Source: Delftia tsuruhatensis NBRC 16741
Lineage (GTDB): Bacteria; Pseudomonadota; Gammaproteobacteria; Burkholderiales; Burkholderiaceae_C
Direction of reading: 5' to 3'
DNA length: 64,000 bases
Assembly (NCBI RefSeq): GCF_001571325.1
Contig: NZ_BCTO01000007.1
Coordinates: 62,001-126,000 of the forward strand
The notes beneath the pieces were generated by a model. The model had not been told where the DNA came from. It saw only the letters and a list, made by a program, of their open reading frames with translations, and made no database searches. This document shows positions 25,501 through 33,929 of this stretch, piece after piece (position 1 is the stretch's first letter; each line of letters begins with the position of its first letter). A program made the translations under genes and the position numbers.

Positions 25501-26223
25501 ATGCCCAAGCCCCCTGTCACCCCGCGCGGCCGCCAGCGCCTTCCCACGGCCGGCTCCGATGAAAAGCGCGAACGCATCCTCAAGGCGGCCGAGGCCCTGT
25601 TCGACCGCAACGGCTACGCCAACACCACGATGGAGCAGATCGTCCAGGCCCTGGGCGTGACCAAGCCCTTCGTCTACTACTACTTCCGCAACAAGCAGGA
25701 GATCTTCGAGACCCTGTGCTGGGCGCCCACCGAGGCCTGCTTCACGGTGCTGGACTTCGCAGCCGACGATCCGCGCGCCGCGCACGAGAAGGCCGTGGAC
25801 GGCCTGCAGCGCCTGATCGCGGCCACCATTGCCCACTACCCTGCGGCCTTTTTTCCCTACCGCGAGCCCCAGGCGTTCAGCCCGGCGTACATGAAGGCCT
25901 CGCGCACGCTGGCGCGCCAGTTCTACCGTCAGTTCTGCGCGCTGCTCGAAGAAGGCCGCGCCAGCGGCCACCTGGACTTTCGCGAGACACGCATCACCGC
26001 CCAGGCCGCCTGCAGCCTGCCGGGCTTTCTCTACAACTGGTACCGCCCCGGCGGCCGCCTGGGCACGGCCGAGATGGTGGCCGAGCTGACCGAGCTGGCC
26101 AGCCGCGTGCTGGGCCTGCGCACGGCGCCAGCCACCGCGCCCGAAGCCATTGCCGCATCCCCCGCGAAAAAGACGCCTGCACGGCGCAGCCGGCCCCGGG
26201 CCGAGCCGCCCGGCAAGGACTGA
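25501..26223 (+). CDS. TetR/AcrR-family transcriptional regulator
   Basis: 240 residues. The N-terminal HTH reads RERILKAAEALFDRNGYANT, MEQIVQALGVTKPFVYYYFRNKQEIFETL. The ligand-binding half is unassigned, and a basic Lys/Arg-rich tail (KKTPARRSRPRAEPP) ends the protein. It is divergent from the acyl-CoA ligase/carboxylase operon across a nested dyad, so it probably represses that operon and itself, responding to an acyl-CoA or its acid. The substrate-binding protein gene follows 26 bp downstream and is probably co-transcribed. Confidence 0.93.
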   Translation: MPKPPVTPRGRQRLPTAGSDEKRERILKAAEALFDRNGYANTTMEQIVQALGVTKPFVYYYFRNKQEIFETLCWAPTEACFTVLDFAADDPRAAHEKAVDGLQRLIAATIAHYPAAFFPYREPQAFSPAYMKASRTLARQFYRQFCALLEEGRASGHLDFRETRITAQAACSLPGFLYNWYRPGGRLGTAEMVAELTELASRVLGLRTAPATAPEAIAASPAKKTPARRSRPRAEPPGKD

Positions 26224-26249
26224 CGACCATTCCTTCGAGGAGACAAGAC

Positions 26250-27533
26250 ATGCCGATCCGCCGCCATTGCATCCGACGATATTCCCAGCCATCCATGGCA
26301 CTCGCCGCCGCCCTGCTGTGCAGCACGGCCACCCACGCCCAGGGAACCGACAGCTTCAAGATCGCCTTCATCGATCCGCTGTCCGGCCCCTTCGTCAGCA
26401 CGGGCGAGCTGATGCGCGACCACGTGCAATACGCGGTCGAGGATGTGAACGCCAAGGGCGGGCTGTTCAACGGCGCGAAGCTGCAGCTGCTGCAGTTCGA
26501 CAGCAAGCTCTCGGCCCAGGAAAGCCAGGCCGCGCTGCAGGCGGCCATCGACCAGGGCGCGCGCGTGGTGGTGACGGGAGGTTCGGGCTCTTCAGTGGTG
26601 GCGGCGCTGGTGCAGGCGGCATCGCGCCACAACCAGCGCAATCCGGGCAAGGAGGTGCTGGTGCTCAACCACTCCTCCATCGACCCCGAGCTGACGGGCA
26701 AGGCCTGCAGCTTCTGGCATTTCATGTTCGATGCCAACACCGCCATGCGCATGCAGGCGATTGCCAGCTACATCAAGACCCAGCCGGGCATCCGCAAGGT
26801 CTACCTGCTCAACCAGGACTACGCCCACGGCAAGCAGTGGGCGGCCTACGGGCGCCAGATGGTGAGCGCGGCCCGGCCCGACATCCAGTTCACGGGCGAG
26901 ATGCTCCACCCCATAGGCCGGGTCAAGGACTTCGCGCCCTATGTGGCCAAGATCAAGGAAACGGGTGCGGACTCGGTGATCACGGGCAACTGGGGCCAGG
27001 ACCTGACCCTGCTGCTCAAGTCGGCCGCCGACTCGGGCTATGACCTGCGCTACTTCAACCACAGCGCGGGCGGCATGCCGGGCACGGTGACATCCTTCGC
27101 CCAGACCCGCATCGGCCAGCTGACCTGGGTGGCCGAATGGCACCCGGGCCAGGCCGGCCGCCCGCTGGCCGACGCCCGCGCCCAGGAATACAAGGCCCGC
27201 ATGGGCAAGGACTTCCTGGCCCCGCGCATGGACCTGGTGCCGCGCATGCTGGCCGCCGCCATGGCCAAGGCACAGTCCACCGAACCTGTGAAGATCGCGC
27301 TGGCCCTGGAGGACCTGCAGATGGACACCGTGGTCGGCCCCGTGCGCATGCGCGGCAAGGACCACCAGTTGCTGCTGCCCCAGGTGGTCAACACCATCGC
27401 GCCCGTGGATGGCAAGCTGGTCAAGACCGGCTGGGAAGGCACGAACTACGGCTTTCGCACCGACGCCGTCTACACGCCCGAGCAGGTGGAGCTGCCCACG
27501 GACTGCCAGATGAAGCGGCCCGGCGGGCGCTGA
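26250..27533 (+). CDS. Branched-chain amino acid-type ABC transporter substrate-binding protein
   Basis: 427 residues starting MPIRRHCIRRYSQ, with a signal peptide cleaved near THAQG. The mature part has the type I periplasmic fold of LivJ-like proteins (FKIAFIDPLSGPFVSTGELM, VVVTGGSGSSVVAALVQAA, KVYLLNQDYAHGKQWA). The ribosome site GAGGAGA is 8-9 bases upstream. It would bind an amino acid, amide or aromatic/aliphatic acid in the periplasm. No Liv permease or ATPase gene is near, so it is an orphan. Its position behind the TetR gene suggests that it supplies the substrate of the neighbouring ligase/carboxylase pair. Confidence 0.92.
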   Translation: MPIRRHCIRRYSQPSMALAAALLCSTATHAQGTDSFKIAFIDPLSGPFVSTGELMRDHVQYAVEDVNAKGGLFNGAKLQLLQFDSKLSAQESQAALQAAIDQGARVVVTGGSGSSVVAALVQAASRHNQRNPGKEVLVLNHSSIDPELTGKACSFWHFMFDANTAMRMQAIASYIKTQPGIRKVYLLNQDYAHGKQWAAYGRQMVSAARPDIQFTGEMLHPIGRVKDFAPYVAKIKETGADSVITGNWGQDLTLLLKSAADSGYDLRYFNHSAGGMPGTVTSFAQTRIGQLTWVAEWHPGQAGRPLADARAQEYKARMGKDFLAPRMDLVPRMLAAAMAKAQSTEPVKIALALEDLQMDTVVGPVRMRGKDHQLLLPQVVNTIAPVDGKLVKTGWEGTNYGFRTDAVYTPEQVELPTDCQMKRPGGR

Positions 27534-27571
27534 GGCGGCCTGCCCCGCCAGCCAAGCCAGCTACGCCCCGC

Positions 27572-28297
27572 TCAATGCGGGGCGTAGTTTCGTTGGCCGA
27601 AGATGCCGCTGCCCACGCGCACCATGGTCGATCCGGCGGCCACGGCCGCTTCCAGGTCGCCCGTCATCCCCATGGATACCGTGTCGAAGCGCTCCAGCCC
27701 CGGCAGGCCGCTGGCGCGGATCTGCGTGAACACGGCCGTGGCGCGGGCATGCACCTCGCGCTGGGCCTCGAAGCCCGGCACATCGTCGGGAATGCTCATC
27801 ACGCCGCGCAGCGCCAGGCGCGGCAGCTGCACGATGGCAGCGGCCAGCTCCAGCGCCTGCTGGGGCGCCACGCCGGCCTTGGTCTCGCCGCCATCCACGT
27901 TCAGCTGGATGCAGACCTGCAGCGGCGCCAGGCTTTCGGGGCGCTGGGCCGACAGGCGTTCGGCGATCTTCAGGCGGTCCACGGTCTGGGCCCAGTCGAA
28001 ATGCTCGGCCACCAGGCGCGTCTTGTTGCTCTGGATGGGGCCTATGCAATGCCATTGCAGGGCCTCTCCGCCCGGCAGGCCCATGGCGCGCACGGCGGCG
28101 ATCTTGTCCACGCCTTCCTGGATGTAGTTCTCGCCAAAGCTGCGCTCGCCGGCCAGCACGGCCTGGCGCACGGCGTCGGCGCCGAAGGTCTTGGAGACGG
28201 ACAGCAACTGCACCGAGCCGGCCGCCCGGCCCGCCTGCGCGCAGGCCGAGGCAATCCGTTCGTGAATCTGTTGAAGCTTGTTTTCAATCGTCGTCAT
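27572..28297 (-). CDS. yggS: YggS-family PLP homeostasis protein
   Basis: 241 residues from MTTIENKLQQIHERI. It has the single-domain alanine-racemase-like fold of PLPBP: LLSVSKTF with the PLP lysine, FGENYIQEGVDKI, WHCIGPIQSNKTR, LRGVMSIPDD, and SMGMTGDLEAAVAAGSTMVRVGSGIFG. It binds PLP without known enzymatic activity and buffers cellular PLP. It is divergent from pilT with only 37 bp between starts, a very common arrangement. A longer in-frame extension lies inside pilT antisense and was rejected. Confidence 0.95.
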   Translation of the reverse strand: MTTIENKLQQIHERIASACAQAGRAAGSVQLLSVSKTFGADAVRQAVLAGERSFGENYIQEGVDKIAAVRAMGLPGGEALQWHCIGPIQSNKTRLVAEHFDWAQTVDRLKIAERLSAQRPESLAPLQVCIQLNVDGGETKAGVAPQQALELAAAIVQLPRLALRGVMSIPDDVPGFEAQREVHARATAVFTQIRASGLPGLERFDTVSMGMTGDLEAAVAAGSTMVRVGSGIFGQRNYAPH

Positions 28298-28334
28298 AAT
28301 TGCCGCCAGCGTACCAAACGAGGGAGCGAACTCC

Positions 28335-29378
28335 GTGGACATCACCCAATTGCTGGCTTTCAGCGTCAAGAACAAGGCCTCCGACCTGCACCTGTCCGCG
28401 GGGCTTCCGCCGATGATCCGCGTGCACGGCGATGTGCGCCGCATCAATGTCGATCCGCTGGACCACAAGACGGTCCACGCCATGGTCTACGACATCATGA
28501 GCGACTCCCAGCGCAAGGCCTACGAGGAGTTCCTGGAGGTGGACTTCTCGTTCGAGATCGAGGGCCTGGCGCGCTTTCGTGTCAACGCCTTCAACCAGTA
28601 CCGGGGCGCGGCCGCCGTCTTCCGTACCATTCCCAGCAAGATCCTGACGCTGGAGCAGCTCAACGCGCCGCGCATCTTCGCCGACCTGGCCCTGAAGCCG
28701 CGCGGCCTGGTGCTGGTGACCGGCCCCACGGGCTCGGGCAAGTCCACCACGCTGGCCGGCATGGTCAACCACCTCAACGAGACCGAGTACGGCCACATCC
28801 TGACGGTGGAGGACCCCATCGAATTCGTGCACGACTCCAAGAAGTGCCTGATCAACCAGCGCGAGGTCGGGCCGATGACGCAGTCGTTCTCGGCCGCCCT
28901 GCGCTCGGCGCTGCGCGAGGACCCGGACGCCATCCTGGTGGGCGAAATGCGTGACCTCGAAACCATCCGCCTGGCCATGACCGCGGCCGAGACGGGCCAC
29001 CTGGTCTTCGGCACCCTGCACACCTCCAGCGCCGCCAAGACCATCGACCGCATCATCGACGTCTTCCCGGCCGAGGAAAAGGAGATGGTGCGCGCCATGC
29101 TTTCCGAATCGCTGCAGGCCGTGATCTCGCAGACGCTGTGCAAGACCAAGGACGGCCAGGGCCGCATCGCGGCCCACGAGATCATGCTGGGCACCAGCGC
29201 CATCCGCAACCTGATCCGCGAGGCCAAGGTGGCCCAGATGTACTCCACCATCCAGACGAGTCAGAATGTGGGCATGCAGACGCTGGACCAGAACCTGACC
29301 GATCTGGTGCGGCGCAACCTGATCAGCCCGGCCGAAGCGCGCGCCAAGGCCAAGATACCGGACAACTTCCCGGGCTGA
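28335..29378 (+). CDS. pilT: Type IV pilus retraction ATPase PilT
   Basis: 347 residues, the standard PilT length, starting with GTG at 28335 (VDITQLLAFSVKNKASDLHL) behind a GAGGGAG site. Walker A is GPTGSGKST with Lys136, as in other PilT proteins. The Asp and His boxes follow (TVEDPIEFVH, ETGHLVFGTLHTSSAAKTIDR). The C-terminal AIRNLIRE motif needed for retraction is intact. The hexamer depolymerises pili from the cytoplasmic side and powers twitching and DNA uptake. It is followed 31 bp later by a cyclic-nucleotide-binding protein and then pilU. Confidence 0.97.
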   Translation: MDITQLLAFSVKNKASDLHLSAGLPPMIRVHGDVRRINVDPLDHKTVHAMVYDIMSDSQRKAYEEFLEVDFSFEIEGLARFRVNAFNQYRGAAAVFRTIPSKILTLEQLNAPRIFADLALKPRGLVLVTGPTGSGKSTTLAGMVNHLNETEYGHILTVEDPIEFVHDSKKCLINQREVGPMTQSFSAALRSALREDPDAILVGEMRDLETIRLAMTAAETGHLVFGTLHTSSAAKTIDRIIDVFPAEEKEMVRAMLSESLQAVISQTLCKTKDGQGRIAAHEIMLGTSAIRNLIREAKVAQMYSTIQTSQNVGMQTLDQNLTDLVRRNLISPAEARAKAKIPDNFPG

Positions 29379-29409
29379 CCGCCACCGGCCCAGCCTCTCG
29401 CCACGCGCC

Positions 29410-30042
29410 ATGAAAAGCATTTTCCGCAAGCTGCGAAGCGGCCAGGACCCTTCGGCCCCGGCCTCCGAGTCGGCCTTCTTCACGACCACGCTGGCGGCGC
29501 ATGGCTTCATGGACCCGCACACGCCTCCCGTTCCCTGGGAGGCGCGCGCCATCGAGGTGGGCGCCACGCGGCTGCCGCGCGGCAGCGTCACCCAGCTGGA
29601 GCAGCTGTGGTCGCGCGACCGCTACCTGGGCCAGCTGGATGCGGCCAGCCTGCAGCGGCTCAGTGAATACTTCATCTACGCGGCCGTGGCACCGCAACGC
29701 GACGTGATCCGCCAGGAAGAGAACGGCAGCTTCATGGCGGTGGTGCTGTCCGGCCAGATCGCCGTGGAGCGCCAGCAGCCCTGGGGCGAGCGCATGCGCC
29801 TGGCGCAGACACGGCCCGGCGACATCCTCGGCGAGATGTCGCTGCTCGACGGCGGGCCGCGCTTTTCCAGCTGCACCACGCTGACCGACTGCGAGATCGG
29901 CGTGCTCAGCGCAGAGGCGCTGGACGAAATGATGGTCAAGGATGCCGCGCTGGCCGCCAAGCTGATGGCGCTGCTGGCGCGCAAGCTCTCGTTCCGGCTG
30001 CGTGCCATCAGCGTGCGCCTGGGCGAGGAGCAGCACACTTAG
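29410..30042 (+). CDS. Cyclic nucleotide-binding domain protein between pilT and pilU
   Basis: 210 residues. The first 75 are unassigned and Pro/Thr-rich. A single cNMP-binding beta roll follows at about 80-200 (LSEYFIYAAVAPQRDVIRQEE, SFMAVVLSGQIAVER, PGDILGEMSLLDGGPRFSS). There is no helix-turn-helix, so it is not a CRP-type regulator. The phosphate-binding cassette has the GEMSLLDGGPRFSS form, with the Arg that contacts a cyclic nucleotide. Its place between pilT and pilU suggests it couples cAMP or c-di-GMP to pilus retraction; the ligand is unproven. Confidence 0.9.
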   Translation: MKSIFRKLRSGQDPSAPASESAFFTTTLAAHGFMDPHTPPVPWEARAIEVGATRLPRGSVTQLEQLWSRDRYLGQLDAASLQRLSEYFIYAAVAPQRDVIRQEENGSFMAVVLSGQIAVERQQPWGERMRLAQTRPGDILGEMSLLDGGPRFSSCTTLTDCEIGVLSAEALDEMMVKDAALAAKLMALLARKLSFRLRAISVRLGEEQHT

Positions 30043-30044
30043 AT

Positions 30045-30068
30045 GGCGAATGAGTCGGCGAATGAGTC
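30045..30068 (+). repeat. 12-bp tandem duplication after the cNBD gene
   Basis: GGCGAATGAGTC is repeated exactly at 30045-30056 and 30057-30068, starting 3 bp after the stop codon. A partial third copy (GAATATGAG) follows. It is probably a slippage product; no role is evident. Confidence 0.8.
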
Positions 30069-30171
30069 GAATATGAGGACGCCTGGCCCATCCGGGCCGG
30101 ACCGGACCACCTGCACATAACAAAACAACCTGCGCGCCACGACGGCGCGCAATGCCCGGGGGAATACGGCA

Positions 30172-31308
30172 ATGGAAAGAGATCAGGCCACCAAGTTCAT
30201 CAACGACCTGCTCAAGCTCATGGTCAGCCGCAACGGCAGCGACTTGTTCATCACGGCGGAATTCCCGCCGGCGATCAAGATCGACGGGCGCATCACCAAG
30301 GTGTCGCCGCAGCCGCTGTCGCCGGTGCACACGCTGACGCTGGCGCGCTCCGTCATGAGCGACAAGCAGATCGCCGATTTCGAGCGCACCAAGGAGTGCA
30401 ACTTCGCCATCTCGCCGCCGGGCATAGGGCGCTTTCGCGTCAACGCCTTCATCCAGCAGGGCCGCGTGGGCATGGTGATGCGGACGATTCCGCTGGCCCT
30501 GCCCACCATCGACAGCCTGGGCGTACCCCAGGTGCTCAAGGAAGTGACCATGACCAAGCGCGGCCTGTGCATCCTGGTCGGCGCCACGGGCTCGGGCAAG
30601 TCCACCACGCTGGCCGCCATGGTGGACTGGCGCAACGAGAATTCCTACGGCCACATCGTGACCATCGAGGACCCCATCGAATTCGTGCACCCGCACAAGA
30701 ACTGCGTGGTCACGCAGCGCGAGGTGGGCCTGGACACGGACAGCTGGGAAGCAGCGCTCAAGAACTCCCTGCGCCAGGCACCGGACGTGATCCTCATGGG
30801 CGAAATCCGGGACCGCGAGACCATGGAGCACGCCATCGCCTTCTCGGAAACCGGCCACCTGTGCCTGGCCACGCTGCACGCCAACAGCGCCAACCAGGCG
30901 CTGGACCGCATCGTCAACTTCTTCCCCGAAGAGCGCCGCCCGCAACTGCTGATGGACCTGTCGCTGAACCTGCGCGCCATGGTCTCCCAGCGCCTGCTGC
31001 CCAAGCAGGACAGCAAGGGGCGCGTGGCCGCCATCGAGGTGATGCTCAACTCGCCGCTGATCTCCGACCTGATCTTCAAGGGCGAAGTCACCGAGATCAA
31101 GGAGATCATGAAGAAAAGCCGCAACCTGGGCATGCAGACCTTCGACCAGGCGCTGTTCGACCTGTTCGAGTCCAACCTCATCACCTACGAGGATGCCCTG
31201 CGCAATGCGGACTCGGTCAACGACCTGCGGCTGCAGATCAAGCTGGGCAGCCAGCGCGCCAAGTCGCTGGACCTGGCGGCGGGCACCGAGCATTTCGCCA
31301 TCGTCTGA
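30172..31308 (+). CDS. pilU: PilT-like retraction ATPase PilU
   Basis: 378 residues starting MERDQATKFINDLLKLMVSR. Walker A GATGSGKST has its lysine at about 143, followed by TIEDPIEFVHPHKNC and ETGHLCLATLHANSANQALDR. The longer C-terminus relative to PilT is typical of PilU. It works with PilT on type IV pilus retraction as an accessory motor. It closes the pilT-cNBD-pilU group; the 129-bp gap before it has a duplicated 12-mer but no terminator. Confidence 0.96.
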   Translation: MERDQATKFINDLLKLMVSRNGSDLFITAEFPPAIKIDGRITKVSPQPLSPVHTLTLARSVMSDKQIADFERTKECNFAISPPGIGRFRVNAFIQQGRVGMVMRTIPLALPTIDSLGVPQVLKEVTMTKRGLCILVGATGSGKSTTLAAMVDWRNENSYGHIVTIEDPIEFVHPHKNCVVTQREVGLDTDSWEAALKNSLRQAPDVILMGEIRDRETMEHAIAFSETGHLCLATLHANSANQALDRIVNFFPEERRPQLLMDLSLNLRAMVSQRLLPKQDSKGRVAAIEVMLNSPLISDLIFKGEVTEIKEIMKKSRNLGMQTFDQALFDLFESNLITYEDALRNADSVNDLRLQIKLGSQRAKSLDLAAGTEHFAIV

Positions 31309-31326
31309 ACGCGCCTTCAGCGCGCC

Positions 31327-31344
31327 GAGCCGGGACACCGGCTC
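31327..31344 (+). terminator. Hairpin downstream of pilU
   Basis: GAGCCGG-GACA-CCGGCTC forms a 7-bp stem with a 4-base loop, followed by CTTCC, 19 bp after the pilU stop. It is a possible weak terminator. Confidence 0.5.
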
Positions 31345-31408
31345 CTTCCAGGGCCGCACACCGCGCGCCCCTGCGCCACCCGCTCCCACCACCTCTCAGG
31401 AATCCCCC

Positions 31409-32320
31409 ATGTCCGACTCCTCCATCGCCGCCCGCAGCTATGCGGCCATCGCTCCCCTCTCCGTAGCCTTCCTGGGGCTGGGCGTCATGGGCTATCCCAT
31501 GGCCGGCCACCTGGCCACGGCAGGCCACCGCGTCACGGTCTACAACCGCACGCAGGCCAAGGCCCGCGCCTGGTGCGAGGAGTTCAACGGCGGCCATGCG
31601 GCCACGCCGCGCGAGGCCGTGGCCGGCGCCGACATCGTGTTCAGCTGCGTGGGCAATGACGATGACCTGCGCTCGGTCGTGCTGGGGCCGGACGGCGCCT
31701 TCGCGGGCATGCGCCGCGGCGCCATCTTTGCCGACCACACGACGGCATCGGCCGAAGTGGCGCGCGAGCTGCATGCGGCCGGGCTGGAGCTGGGCCTGCA
31801 GTTCATCGACGCGCCCGTCTCGGGCGGCCAGGCAGGCGCCCAGAACGGCCAGCTCACCGTGATGTGCGGCGGTGACGAGGCCGCCTTCGCCACCATGCAG
31901 CCCGTGGCCATGGCCTTCTCGCGCGCCTGCACGCTGATGGGCGACAGCGGCGCCGGCCAGCTCACCAAGATGGTCAACCAGATCTGCATCGCCGGCCTGG
32001 TCCAGGGCCTGTCCGAGGCCATCGCCTTCGGCCAGCACGCGGGCCTGGACATTCCCGCCGTGCTCGACGTCATCGGCAAGGGCGCCGCCCAGAGCTGGCA
32101 GATGGACAATCGCGGCCGCACCATGGCCGAAGGCAAGTTCGACTTCGGCTTTGCCGTGGACTGGATGCGCAAGGACCTGGGCCTGGTGCTGGCCGAGGCC
32201 CAGCGCAACGGCGCCCGCCTGCCCGTCACGGCCCTGGTGGACCAGTTCTATGCCGATGTGCAGCAGATGGGGGGCAGGCGCTGGGATACCTCCAGCCTCA
32301 TCAAGAGGCTCACCCCCTGA
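31409..32320 (+). CDS. NAD(P)-dependent beta-hydroxyacid dehydrogenase (HIBADH family)
   Basis: 303 residues starting MSDSSIAARSYAA. The Rossmann signature FLGLGVMGYPMAGHLA, the substrate motif DAPVSGGQAGAQNGQL and the catalytic lysine in GAGQLTKMVNQ match 3-hydroxyisobutyrate and tartronate-semialdehyde reductases. It oxidises or reduces small beta-hydroxyacids; which one cannot be told from sequence. The C-terminal Thr-Pro and the TGA stop lie inside an intergenic repeat copy. The gene seems monocistronic, bounded by the pilU hairpin and a bidirectional terminator. Confidence 0.92.
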   Translation: MSDSSIAARSYAAIAPLSVAFLGLGVMGYPMAGHLATAGHRVTVYNRTQAKARAWCEEFNGGHAATPREAVAGADIVFSCVGNDDDLRSVVLGPDGAFAGMRRGAIFADHTTASAEVARELHAAGLELGLQFIDAPVSGGQAGAQNGQLTVMCGGDEAAFATMQPVAMAFSRACTLMGDSGAGQLTKMVNQICIAGLVQGLSEAIAFGQHAGLDIPAVLDVIGKGAAQSWQMDNRGRTMAEGKFDFGFAVDWMRKDLGLVLAEAQRNGARLPVTALVDQFYADVQQMGGRRWDTSSLIKRLTP

Positions 32321-32409
32321 GCGGCTTACGCCGCTTCCCCCTCTCTACTTGTTTCGCAAGGGAGGGGGACGACACCATCGCTGCGGGGCGGCCCTTGCTT
32401 GGTGTCCCT
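32311..32409 (+). repeat. 3'-end intergenic repeat, copy 2
   Basis: It begins CACCCCCTGAGCGGC, the TGA being the stop codon of the dehydrogenase gene. A GCGGC...GCCGC hairpin, a CCCCCTC...GAGGGGG stem and a GGTGTCCC end follow. Same family and same gene-relative orientation as the copies at 19126, 35324, 59871 and 62172. Confidence 0.85.
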
Positions 32410-32474
32410 GGCTTTAGGCCCTGCCAGATTCAAGTGCTATGCCCTGAGGAACGAGATCTTCCTATGTCCAAAAC

Positions 32475-32501
32475 AAAAAGCCGGAACATGTTCCGGCTTT
32501 T
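32475..32501. terminator. Bidirectional terminator
   Basis: An AAAAAGCCGGAACAT palindrome with GTTCCGGCTTTT forms a perfect stem flanked by A and T runs, so it can terminate both the dehydrogenase gene and the dolP gene that converge on it. Confidence 0.92.
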
Positions 32502-32519
32502 GCTTTCAGGCGGCGGTGA

Positions 32520-33251
32520 TCACTTCACCGGGGTGACGGTGGCGCCCACGGGAGTGGACAGGCTGCTTTCCGTGGGGCTGGAGGGAGCGCTGGCTGCGGC
32601 GGCCTTGCCGGAGTCGTCGGTGACCACGGGGGCAGACTGGGGCTGCATGCGGGCCAGTTCGTCCTCGGAGATGACTTCCACCACGCGCACGACCTTGGTC
32701 ACGTCGTTGATGCCGCGGGCGATCTCGGCGCCGCGCTTGGCTTCGCGCGGGGTGACGATGCCCATCAGGAAGACGACCTTGTTCTCGGTCACGACCTTGA
32801 AGGCCGAGGCCTGGATGTCCTTGGCGTCCAGCAGGCTGGCCTTGACCTGGGTGGTGATCAGGGTGTCCTTGGAGCGCTGGCTCAGCGTGGAAGTGAAGGG
32901 CGCCACCACCACTTCGTTGAAGACATTGCGCACCGTGGGCTGCTCGCGCACGAGCTTCTCGATGGTCTGGCGGTCGGCCTCGTTGCCGGCCTCGCCGGTC
33001 AGCAGCACCTGGCGGTTGTAGCTGGTGACGTTGACATGGGCCTTGTCGCCCAGCACTTCGGAGATGCGGTTGTTGGCGCGCAGCTCGATGCCCTGGTCTT
33101 CCACCTGGGTGCCGGTGGTGCGGCGGTCCGCCACCGACATGCCGGCCATCACGGCGCTGCCACCCACCAGGGCGACGCAGCCCGACAGGGCTGCGCCCAG
33201 GGACGCAACGGCGAGCACACCGCAGGCGGCGCGGGACCAACGGAACTTCAT
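32520..33251 (-). CDS. dolP: Outer-membrane lipoprotein with two BON domains (DolP/YraP-like)
   Basis: 243 residues with a lipobox LSGC (Cys25). Two BON domains follow at about 55-125 (ISEVLGDKAHVNVTSYNRQVLLTGEA) and 130-200 (DTLITTQVKASLLDAKDIQASAFKV). A Ser/Ala/Pro-rich tail ends the protein. In E. coli DolP binds anionic phospholipid at the septum and supports outer-membrane integrity. Its start overlaps the stop of the upstream SIS gene by 4 bp, and the order yraN-diaA-dolP is conserved with enterobacteria. The long low-complexity tail is unlike E. coli DolP. Confidence 0.9.
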   Translation of the reverse strand: MKFRWSRAACGVLAVASLGAALSGCVALVGGSAVMAGMSVADRRTTGTQVEDQGIELRANNRISEVLGDKAHVNVTSYNRQVLLTGEAGNEADRQTIEKLVREQPTVRNVFNEVVVAPFTSTLSQRSKDTLITTQVKASLLDAKDIQASAFKVVTENKVVFLMGIVTPREAKRGAEIARGINDVTKVVRVVEVISEDELARMQPQSAPVVTDDSGKAAAASAPSSPTESSLSTPVGATVTPVK

Positions 33252-33856
33252 AGAGGCATCTCCTGTTCACCAAGTAACTGGGCATCCACGCCGTCGCACA
33301 GGCAGTGCAGCACCAGCGTATGGGTTTCGCGCACGCGCGCCGCACGGTCGTGCGGCACGCAGATCAGAACATCGGTCTCGCGCACGCGGCCGGCCAGGGA
33401 GCCGCCCGTGCGGCCGGTCAGCACCACGGCCATCATGTCGCGCTCATGGGCGGCATCCAGGGCCTCCAGCACGGCCACGTCGTTGCCCGTGGCGGACAGC
33501 ACCAGCAGCAGGTCGCCGGGCTGGCCCAGGGCGCGTATCTGGCGCGCCAGGTACTGGGTGGCGTTGCCGCCCGAGCCCGTGGCGCCCACGGTGCCCAGCA
33601 GGCCGCCGTCGGACACAAGGGCCACGGCGGCCAGCTCGGGCCGGTCGCGCTCGAAACCGGCCACGCACAGGGCGGCGAAGAGCTGGGCGTCGCTGGCCGA
33701 GGCGCCAGCGCCGCAGGCCAGGACCTTGCCGCCGCTGGTCACGCAGGCCAGCATGGCCTGTACCGCTGACGCAATGGGCTGGCTCAGCGCCTGGGCGGCC
33801 TGGTATTTCAGGTCGGCGCTGTCGATGAAATGCTGTTGGATACGTTGCTCAAGCAT
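33248..33856 (-). CDS. SIS-domain protein, DiaA/GmhA-like
   Basis: 202 residues with one SIS sugar-isomerase domain: VLACGAGASASDAQLFAAL, then VLSATGNDVAVLEALDAAHERDM and VVLTGRTGGSLAG. The usual SSNSG stretch is varied here (GAGASASD). In E. coli the gene at this place between yraN and yraP is diaA, which promotes DnaA assembly at oriC. The protein is also similar to phosphoheptose isomerase GmhA; the neighbourhood favours DiaA. It overlaps dolP by ATGA. Confidence 0.85.
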   Translation of the reverse strand: MLEQRIQQHFIDSADLKYQAAQALSQPIASAVQAMLACVTSGGKVLACGAGASASDAQLFAALCVAGFERDRPELAAVALVSDGGLLGTVGATGSGGNATQYLARQIRALGQPGDLLLVLSATGNDVAVLEALDAAHERDMMAVVLTGRTGGSLAGRVRETDVLICVPHDRAARVRETHTLVLHCLCDGVDAQLLGEQEMPL

Positions 33857-33929
33857 GGAGGCCCGATGATAACTGCCGCCCCTGAAGTCTTTCGTAGCCA
33901 GGCGTTATTTGTGCTGCAGCGGTAACGGA

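Noticed and set aside
25342-26301. A 320-codon N-terminal extension of the acyl-CoA ligase
   Set aside because: It is antisense to the TetR gene, crosses the operator, and the ligase family begins at the ATG at 25341 behind AGGAGA.
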